Of a DNA stretch of 64,000 nt, positions 57,942-64,000 are shown one piece after another (position 1 is the first letter of the stretch; every line of letters starts with the position of its first letter). The notes below the pieces were generated by a model. That model saw only the letters and a list, made by a program, of their open reading frames with translations. It did not search any database and had not been told where the DNA came from. The translations under genes were made by a program, and so were the position numbers. Source of the stretch: Leadbetterella sp035299025 (lineage in GTDB: Bacteria; Bacteroidota; Bacteroidia; Cytophagales; Spirosomataceae); assembly GCA_035299025.1 (NCBI GenBank), contig DATGXK010000008.1, positions 496,001 through 560,000 of the forward strand, read 5' to 3'.

Positions 57942-60941
57942 ATGCAAAAAAACAAACGCAGTCGAAATTTAAAGTCATCAAGCTCAGCCTTCGGCATGTT
58001 TGCCGTTTTCTTATTGATGATTTTAGGAAATGTTGCTTTTGCCCAAAGAACCATCACGGGTAAAGTAACAGATGCCACAGACAAATCAGAATTGATTGGC
58101 GTGACGGTATCCGTAAAAGGCACTACAGTTGGTACACAAACCGACGTTAGCGGAAATTACTCCATAGCTGTTCCCAACAACCAAGCTATTTTGGTGTTTT
58201 CGTTTATCGGCAAAACCAGCAAAGAAGTGGTGGTAGGAACACAGACGGCCATTAATGTAGCCTTGGTCGACGACTCCAAAATACTAGACGAAGTAGTAGT
58301 AGTAGCCTACGGAACAAGTAAAAAAGCTGACTTAACTGGCTCAATAATAGCGGTAAATGCCAAAGATTTCCAAAAGGGAAACATTCAATCTTCAGAGCAA
58401 TTGCTTCAGGGTAAAGTGGCTGGTTTGCAAGTAACTAGTGGTGGCGGTTCAGCTGGCGGCGGTAGTACAATCCGTATCAGAGGAACGGCTTCCCTAAACG
58501 CTAGCAATGACCCGTTAATCGTAATAGACGGGATACCAGTAGAAGGAAATGGCATAGCTGGTTCGGCCAACCTTTTGAACACCATCAACCCAAATGATAT
58601 AGAAAGTATGTCTGTCCTGAAAGATGCCTCTGCCGCAGCTCTTTATGGCTCTAGAGCATCTAACGGGGTTATAATCATCACCACCAAAAAAGGCTCGTCT
58701 GGTAAACCAACCTTCAATTTCAATACCGCGGTTTCAGCGGGTCAAGTATTCACAAAAGTGGATGTACTTACTGGTGACCAAGTAAGGGAAATCATAAACG
58801 CCAGAGCTGCTCAAACTGGTGACAACACCTACAAAAACCTCTTGGGAACAGAAAATACCGACTGGCAAGACCAGATTTTCCGAACTGCCATAGGAACAGA
58901 CAACAACCTGAGTGCTGGTGGTACGTACAAAAAAGTGCCTTTCAGAGTATCATTGGGTTACTCTAATCAAAACGGTATTTTGAAAACTAACAATTTCAAT
59001 CGTACTTCTGGAGCCATCAATCTCAGTCCCAAGTTTTTGGACAATGCCTTGGCAGTTAATGTTAACCTAAAATTGGCCAATACAAATAACCGTTTTGCGG
59101 ATGAGGGAGCCATTGGATCAGCTTTGAGAATGGACCCAACCAAACCAGTAATGACGGATAACCCATACGGTGGATATTATCAATGGTTAGATGGCCAAGG
59201 TAAATACAAGCAACTTTCAGGATTTAATCCGCTAGGATTGTTAGAACAACGTGACAATACCTCTACTGTAAACAGATTAATCGGAAACATAGAATTGGAT
59301 TACAAATTGCCTTTCTTGCCAGATTTGCATGTAAGAACCAATCTTGGCCTCGACAATACCAAAGGTAGCGGAACAGACCTCATCGATGCTCTTTCGGCAA
59401 CCAACTACTTGACCAATGGCCGATTGACAGACTACAAACAGAGCAAGTCTAACAAACTTTGGGATGTGTCTTTGTTCTATGAAAAAGACCTGGTGGGCAT
59501 TAAAAGCAAAATCGATGTGTTGGCCTTGCATTCTTACCAAGATTTCGTAACCAACGTTTACAACTTCCCAGCCTACAGTGCTGATGGTAAAACGATAATC
59601 CCTGGCACCGAGCCAATATTTGCAACAGACAAACCGCAATATAGACTTGATTCTTATTTGGGAAGAATAAACTACTCATTTATGGGTAAATATTTGGTCA
59701 CAGCGTCTATTCGTAGAGATGCTTCTTCGAAATTCTCACCTGCTACTAGAGTAGGTTATTTCCCTGCAGTTGCATTGGCTTGGAAAGTTAGAGATGACAT
59801 TTTTAAGAATAGCAAAATTGTTTCTGACATGAAACTTAGAGTTGGTTATGGCGTAACGGGTCAGCAAGATTTTGGTCAATTTTACCCATATTTAGCCAGA
59901 TATGCCCAAAGTACTGCTACAGCCCAGTACCAATTCGGCGATAAATTCTATACTTTCTATCGACCAGCAGCTTACGACGCCAACATTTCGTGGGAAACTA
60001 CCACCACCAAAAACCTAGCTTTAGATTTTGGTTTTGCAAACAACAGAATCAACGGTACCGTGGAGCTTTTCCAAAAAGATACCAAAGACCTTTTGGCAAC
60101 AGTGCCTGTAGCTTATGGTTCTACGTTTGATATCAATTTGTTCACTAACGTGGGTAGCCTGACCAACAAAGGTGTAGAAGTAGTATTGAACACTACGCCA
60201 ATCAAAAAAGACAAATTACGTTGGGATTTAGGTTTTAATTTCACTAGAAACAATACCGCAATTACCGCACTTCGTAAGCAAGAAGATCCAAACTTTACTG
60301 GAATTCCTGTTAGTGGAATCTCTGGAGGTACAGGTAACTCTATCGGCTTGCATGCTATCGGCCAATGGCCCTACACATACTATGTATTCCAACAAGTATA
60401 TGACGAAAACGGTACGCCGCTTGAGGGAGTTTATGTTGACAGAAACAAAGATGGTCAGATTAACGATTCAGACAGATATTTGTTCCAAAAGCCTGCACCA
60501 ACCATGCTTTTTGGTGTAAGTACTTCGGTAAACTACAACAAGTTTACGTTTAGTGCTTCTGGACATGCCATGGTAGGCAATTATTTGTATAACAACCTTC
60601 AGTCTGAGCGTTCGGTTCTTAGAAATTTGATTGATCCGCTTTTGGTGATTAACAATGCCACAACCCTTCTGACAAAAACCAATTTCTTCAATAACCGATA
60701 CCTTTCTGACTATTACATAGAAAATGCCTCTTTCTTCAGATTAGACAATGTTAATGTAGGATATTATGTAGGTAAAGTATTCGGAAACACTACTTTAAGC
60801 TTAAATGCAAGTGTAAACAACGTGTTCTTCGTAACCAAATACAGCGGTTTGGATCCTGAAAACTCAAGTGCCACTGGTGTTGACAATACCATTTATCCTC
60901 GTCCAAGAGTTTACACATTTGGTTTAAACTTTGATTTTTGA
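57942..60941 (+). CDS. SusC/RagA-family TonB-dependent outer-membrane transporter
   Basis: 999 residues. Signal peptide about 1-34, CarboxypepD_reg-like domain about 36-113 (RTITGKVTDATDKSELIGVTV), TonB box-like DEVVVVAYGT, plug domain (LLQGKVAGLQV, IRIRGTASLNASNDPLIVIDGIP, DIESMSVLKDASAAALYGSRASNGVIIITTKKG), then the 22-strand barrel ending TFGLNFDF. It imports oligosaccharides captured by SusD, driven by TonB. Here the ligand is presumably galacto-oligosaccharides made by the GH53 enzyme. Confidence 0.97.
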   Translation: MQKNKRSRNLKSSSSAFGMFAVFLLMILGNVAFAQRTITGKVTDATDKSELIGVTVSVKGTTVGTQTDVSGNYSIAVPNNQAILVFSFIGKTSKEVVVGTQTAINVALVDDSKILDEVVVVAYGTSKKADLTGSIIAVNAKDFQKGNIQSSEQLLQGKVAGLQVTSGGGSAGGGSTIRIRGTASLNASNDPLIVIDGIPVEGNGIAGSANLLNTINPNDIESMSVLKDASAAALYGSRASNGVIIITTKKGSSGKPTFNFNTAVSAGQVFTKVDVLTGDQVREIINARAAQTGDNTYKNLLGTENTDWQDQIFRTAIGTDNNLSAGGTYKKVPFRVSLGYSNQNGILKTNNFNRTSGAINLSPKFLDNALAVNVNLKLANTNNRFADEGAIGSALRMDPTKPVMTDNPYGGYYQWLDGQGKYKQLSGFNPLGLLEQRDNTSTVNRLIGNIELDYKLPFLPDLHVRTNLGLDNTKGSGTDLIDALSATNYLTNGRLTDYKQSKSNKLWDVSLFYEKDLVGIKSKIDVLALHSYQDFVTNVYNFPAYSADGKTIIPGTEPIFATDKPQYRLDSYLGRINYSFMGKYLVTASIRRDASSKFSPATRVGYFPAVALAWKVRDDIFKNSKIVSDMKLRVGYGVTGQQDFGQFYPYLARYAQSTATAQYQFGDKFYTFYRPAAYDANISWETTTTKNLALDFGFANNRINGTVELFQKDTKDLLATVPVAYGSTFDINLFTNVGSLTNKGVEVVLNTTPIKKDKLRWDLGFNFTRNNTAITALRKQEDPNFTGIPVSGISGGTGNSIGLHAIGQWPYTYYVFQQVYDENGTPLEGVYVDRNKDGQINDSDRYLFQKPAPTMLFGVSTSVNYNKFTFSASGHAMVGNYLYNNLQSERSVLRNLIDPLLVINNATTLLTKTNFFNNRYLSDYYIENASFFRLDNVNVGYYVGKVFGNTTLSLNASVNNVFFVTKYSGLDPENSSATGVDNTIYPRPRVYTFGLNFDF

Positions 60942-60966
60942 TAATTATTAAAAAGAAGAAAAAACA

Positions 60967-62571
60967 ATGAAAAATATATTTAAAAAATTCTCAGTTGCTT
61001 TGCTCACGACGGCCTTCATAACCTCGTGTTCAAACAAACTCGATTTGTTCCCTCAGAACGACTTCACGCCAGACAAAGCTTATTCAAGCGTAGAAGGTTA
61101 CAACTCGGTTTTGGCGAAAATATACGGTACCCTTTCGGTAGGTGGAAATACTGGTGGCGGTGGGCAGCCTGATATTACAGGTCTTGATGAAGGCTCACAG
61201 ATAGCATTTATTCGTCCGTTTTTCAATATGCAGGAGTTACCAACCGATGAAGCCATGGTAACTTGGAATGACCAAACTATTAAGGACTTCCATAATTTAT
61301 CATGGACAAGTACAGACCCATTCATCAAAGGAATGTATGCCCGTCCGATATGGAATGTAGCTCTTATAAATGAGTTTATTCGTGAATCTTCAGATGCAAA
61401 ACTTGCAGAAAGAGGAATCACAGGTGCCAATGCAACTAACCTCAAAAATGCTGTTGCGGAAGTAAGATTTTTGCGAGCTTTCAACTATTGGGCAGCTATG
61501 GATCTTTTTGGCAAATATTCATTTTTGACTGAAGCCGATGCCGTGGGGGTTACGCCTGTTGAAAAATCCTCATCTGAACTTTTTGCCTACATCGAAAAAG
61601 AATTGATAGAAGTAGAAAACCTACTCCCTGCTGCTAAAACAGCCATATATGGAAGAGTAGACAAAAGTGCGGCTCAAGCTCTTTTGGCAAGAATGTACCT
61701 GAACGCCAAAACTTACATCGGGACAGAGAAAAACACCGAAGCCGCTACTTATGCAAAGAAAGTGATTGATGCAGGCTATGCTTTAACACCAAAATATCAT
61801 GAGCTTTTCCAAGCAGACAATCATACCAAAACAGGCGAAATCATCTGGGCTATCAATTGTGACGGACTAAAAACCCAAGGATACGGAAACACTACATTCC
61901 TAGCTCATGCGGCAGCCGGCGATGACTACCCAGACTTTGGCGTGAATAGCGGCTGGGCGGGTTATAGAGCTACAAAAGGACTTTCGAGCAAGTTTTTTAG
62001 TGGAAATGCAACCACTACAAACGACAAACGAGCTCTTTTTACTACTTCTAAATTCAAGATTGACCCAGTAGAAAACGAAATCGATGACGTGAGTAATTTT
62101 GCCAATGGTGTTCACGTGAAAAAGTGGACCAACAACTATACTTCAGGTGCCAAGGGCAATGATATAACAGGTAATTTTGTGGACACTGACTTCCCAATTT
62201 TCCGCCTTTCTGAGATGTATTTGATTTATACTGAAGCCGTACTCAGAGGTGGTACTGGAGATAGAAACCTAGCACTTTCGTACATCAACAAAATTAGAGA
62301 AAGAGCATACGGAAGTACATCTGGTAATATCTCAGCGAATGATCTTACACTTCAATTTATCCTTGATGAACGTGCCCGTGAGCTATATTGGGAAGGACAC
62401 CGTCGTACGGACCTTATTCGTTTTGACCAACTTACTACATCTACTTATATATGGCCATGGAAAGGTGGTGTAAGTGCAGGAAGAGCAGTAGATACGAAGT
62501 ATAAACTGTTCCCGATTCCAGCGGAGGCTCGTACGGTAAATACCAACTTGACACAAAACACAGGTTATTAA
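60967..62571 (+). CDS. SusD/RagB-family glycan-binding lipoprotein
   Basis: 534 residues, lipobox Cys21 (AFITSC). SusD family: LDLFPQNDFTPDKAYSSVEGYNSVLAKIY at the N-terminus, TPR-like helices (NAVAEVRFLRAFNYWAAMDLFG, AAQALLARMYLNAKTYIG), and the C-terminal FPIFRLSEMYLIYTEAVLRGG, ILDERARELYWEGHRRTDLIRF and FPIPAEAR. It forms the hinged lid of the SusC channel. 25 bases after susC. Confidence 0.97.
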   Translation: MKNIFKKFSVALLTTAFITSCSNKLDLFPQNDFTPDKAYSSVEGYNSVLAKIYGTLSVGGNTGGGGQPDITGLDEGSQIAFIRPFFNMQELPTDEAMVTWNDQTIKDFHNLSWTSTDPFIKGMYARPIWNVALINEFIRESSDAKLAERGITGANATNLKNAVAEVRFLRAFNYWAAMDLFGKYSFLTEADAVGVTPVEKSSSELFAYIEKELIEVENLLPAAKTAIYGRVDKSAAQALLARMYLNAKTYIGTEKNTEAATYAKKVIDAGYALTPKYHELFQADNHTKTGEIIWAINCDGLKTQGYGNTTFLAHAAAGDDYPDFGVNSGWAGYRATKGLSSKFFSGNATTTNDKRALFTTSKFKIDPVENEIDDVSNFANGVHVKKWTNNYTSGAKGNDITGNFVDTDFPIFRLSEMYLIYTEAVLRGGTGDRNLALSYINKIRERAYGSTSGNISANDLTLQFILDERARELYWEGHRRTDLIRFDQLTTSTYIWPWKGGVSAGRAVDTKYKLFPIPAEARTVNTNLTQNTGY

Positions 62572-62589
62572 TCTTAAATTTTTTAGAAA

Positions 62590-63921
62590 ATGAATAAAAT
62601 ATTTAAAAATATAGCATTCTTCGTAGGGACATTGATACTGATGACCTCATGCGAAAAAGACGAGATTCAGGCTGTGCTCAATTCAGGAGCCACACCAGTT
62701 GTTTCACTGTCAGCACCTACTGTGGTCCTTTCAAAAGACGTTGCAGAAAACACAGTTTTAACCGTTTCTTGGCTAAAACCAGAGTTTGGCTATGATGCTG
62801 CTCCTACTTATACTATTCTTTTAGACAAAAAAGGTGGCGATTTCTCCAAAGCTTACAGCTACAGTGCAGGCAAAGATTTGACCAAAACCTTCAAAGGTGC
62901 CGAGCTGAATAGCATTTTGCTTAATCTAGGTTTGCCAGCAGGGGCTGCGTCTGATTTAGATGTAAAAATCCAAGCCAAGCTTAGCGATGCCGTTACGCTT
63001 ACTTCGCCCTTAGCAGGATTTAAAGCCACTGCATACTTGGATAAACTCGATCTTTCTAGCCCATGGGGAGTAGTAGGAAGTGCCTATAACGACTGGGGTG
63101 CATTTGCAGATGCCCCATTCTATAAAACTGGTTCTGCTGATGTTTTTGTGGCTTATGTGGCACTTAAAGATGGAGAGTATAAAATCCGTAAAAACAACGA
63201 CTGGGCCGTAAACTACGGCGACGACGGAGCCAATGGAACCCTAGAAGCCAACGGTGCCAATATTATCTCAAAAGCCGGCACTTACAAAATCACTTTTGAT
63301 GCAGCAAAGCTTACGGTAAAAGTAGAAAAGTATTCGTGGGGAATAGTAGGAAGTGCTTTCAACGATTGGGGTGCCACACCCGATGCACCACTCAACTATG
63401 ATCCATTCTCGGACCAATGGAGAGGAGTGGTTACGTTGAAAGATGGTGAGTTTAAAATCAGACAAAACTCTGACTGGGCAGTAAACTACGGTGACGATGG
63501 AGCCAATGGTACGCTGGATGCTGGCGGAGCAAACATTGTAGCAAAAAAAGGCACTTATCTGATTACCGTGAATTTTAAAGAAAATAAGATGACAGTAGAA
63601 AAAATAACAAATCTGTGGGGAATAGTTGGTAGCGGATACAACGACTGGGGTGCTACTCCTGACTTTACTTTCACACCTGACTTTGGCAATTTCTCTAAAG
63701 ATTTTGACACAAAAGGAGTTTGGATAGCACAAAACGTAACGCTTAAAACAGGAGAAATTAAGTTCAGAGCTAACTCGGACTGGGCTGTAAACTACGGTGA
63801 TGATGGAGCAAACGGCACCCTCGAAGCGGGAGGAGCAAACATTGCAGTTACCGCTGGGAAATATGATGTCATTTTAGACTTTTCAAAGTCAACTCCGGTA
63901 TATAAAATTACAAAGAAATAA
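62590..63921 (+). CDS. SusE-like surface glycan-binding lipoprotein with three tandem repeats
   Basis: 443 residues. Lipobox Cys21 (LILMTSC), an N-terminal SusE-type Ig-like domain (about 30-150), then three repeats of about 90-100 residues (about 158-247, 248-338, 339-443). Each repeat starts WG-[IV]-VGS-x-[YF]-NDWGA, continues LK-x-GE-[YFI]-K-[IF]-R, and contains the block DWAVNYGDDGANGTL. They resemble the starch-binding repeats of SusE/SusF. It likely holds the glycan at the cell surface. Last gene before the operon terminator. Confidence 0.88.
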   Translation: MNKIFKNIAFFVGTLILMTSCEKDEIQAVLNSGATPVVSLSAPTVVLSKDVAENTVLTVSWLKPEFGYDAAPTYTILLDKKGGDFSKAYSYSAGKDLTKTFKGAELNSILLNLGLPAGAASDLDVKIQAKLSDAVTLTSPLAGFKATAYLDKLDLSSPWGVVGSAYNDWGAFADAPFYKTGSADVFVAYVALKDGEYKIRKNNDWAVNYGDDGANGTLEANGANIISKAGTYKITFDAAKLTVKVEKYSWGIVGSAFNDWGATPDAPLNYDPFSDQWRGVVTLKDGEFKIRQNSDWAVNYGDDGANGTLDAGGANIVAKKGTYLITVNFKENKMTVEKITNLWGIVGSGYNDWGATPDFTFTPDFGNFSKDFDTKGVWIAQNVTLKTGEIKFRANSDWAVNYGDDGANGTLEAGGANIAVTAGKYDVILDFSKSTPVYKITKK

Positions 63922-63950
63922 TACGAAGCAATTCGTTATAGGTTGATTAT

Positions 63951-63984
63951 AATCTGCGTAGAGCATTTCTACGCAGATTTTTTT
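63951..63984 (+). terminator. Terminator of the GH53-susCDE operon
   Basis: 12-bp perfect stem AATCTGCGTAGA-gcatt-TCTACGCAGATT (63951-63979) followed by a T run, 30 bases after the last stop codon. Confidence 0.9.
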
Positions 63985-64000
63985 AAACTTTACCAAACAT

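Noticed and set aside
57942..62571. Starch as substrate of the SusC/SusD pair
   Set aside because: SusCD families alone do not fix substrate; the only enzyme in the operon is GH53, specific for galactan, and no GH13 or GH97 is present.

Overview
The window reads as chromosomal DNA of a gliding-type Bacteroidota, most likely Cytophagales. The reasons are the GldG end at the left edge, a SusC/SusD pair, many secreted proteins with Bacteroidota-style signal peptides, no clear Shine-Dalgarno sequences, and promoters of the Bacteroidota housekeeping type (TTG, 19-20 nt, TAnnTTTG). The best promoter matches precede the tRNA-tuf cluster, a PadR operon, rplM, sdhC and a candidate small RNA. I saw no prophage, insertion sequence or CRISPR array. 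The lineage is inferred from gene content only.

Layout. 1-7.2 kb: end of gldG, then on the minus strand tRNA-Tyr/Gly/Thr-tuf, a toxin-antitoxin pair, a Tat-exported sugar-isomerase-like protein, an MFS transporter, and tRNA-Trp-secE-nusG. This resembles the usual tuf-secE-nusG neighbourhood with unrelated genes inserted and without rplK. 7.5-10.1 kb: ECF sigma factor, membrane-anchored partner and outer-membrane barrel. 10.1-13.5 kb: Crp-like regulator coupled to trpC, then trpF and trpB, with no trpA. 13.5-19.6 kb: an SH3/metallo-beta-lactamase hydrolase, a Dabb protein with a short-chain dehydrogenase, recF, and a PadR regulator with two related membrane proteins. 19.6-30.6 kb: pterin dehydratase, pdhA, a TPR protein, ribH, aspartate kinase, serS, sdhCAB, a candidate small RNA and rseP. 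30.6-40.5 kb: small accessory genes, pyk, leuA, then rplM-rpsI-rpsB-tsf. 40.5-49.3 kb, minus strand: a fragment of the division cluster (rsmH-ftsL-ftsI) followed by a carboxypeptidase and two secreted proteins, then an amidohydrolase and a glutaminyl cyclase. 49.4-54.6 kb: AraC regulator with a GH18 chitinase, a PhyH dioxygenase/Dabb/aldo-keto reductase group and a CarH-like MerR regulator.

The most distinctive part is 54.7-64 kb, a compact polysaccharide-utilisation locus. It has a membrane-spanning AraC regulator carrying two predicted periplasmic carbohydrate-binding-like domains, a GH53 endo-galactanase lipoprotein, SusC, SusD, and a SusE-like lipoprotein with three tandem copies of a binding-type repeat, closed by one strong terminator. 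The likely substrate is beta-1,4-galactan (pectic arabinogalactan), judged from the GH53 family. The regulator probably senses the glycan directly across the inner membrane, which differs from the SusR, hybrid two-component and ECF/anti-sigma types usually seen.

Several listed starts are not ATG (rplM, rsmH, the GH53 gene, the AraC gene, the carboxypeptidase-regulatory-like gene). Each was chosen because an in-frame stop lies just upstream or because the family N-terminus requires it.
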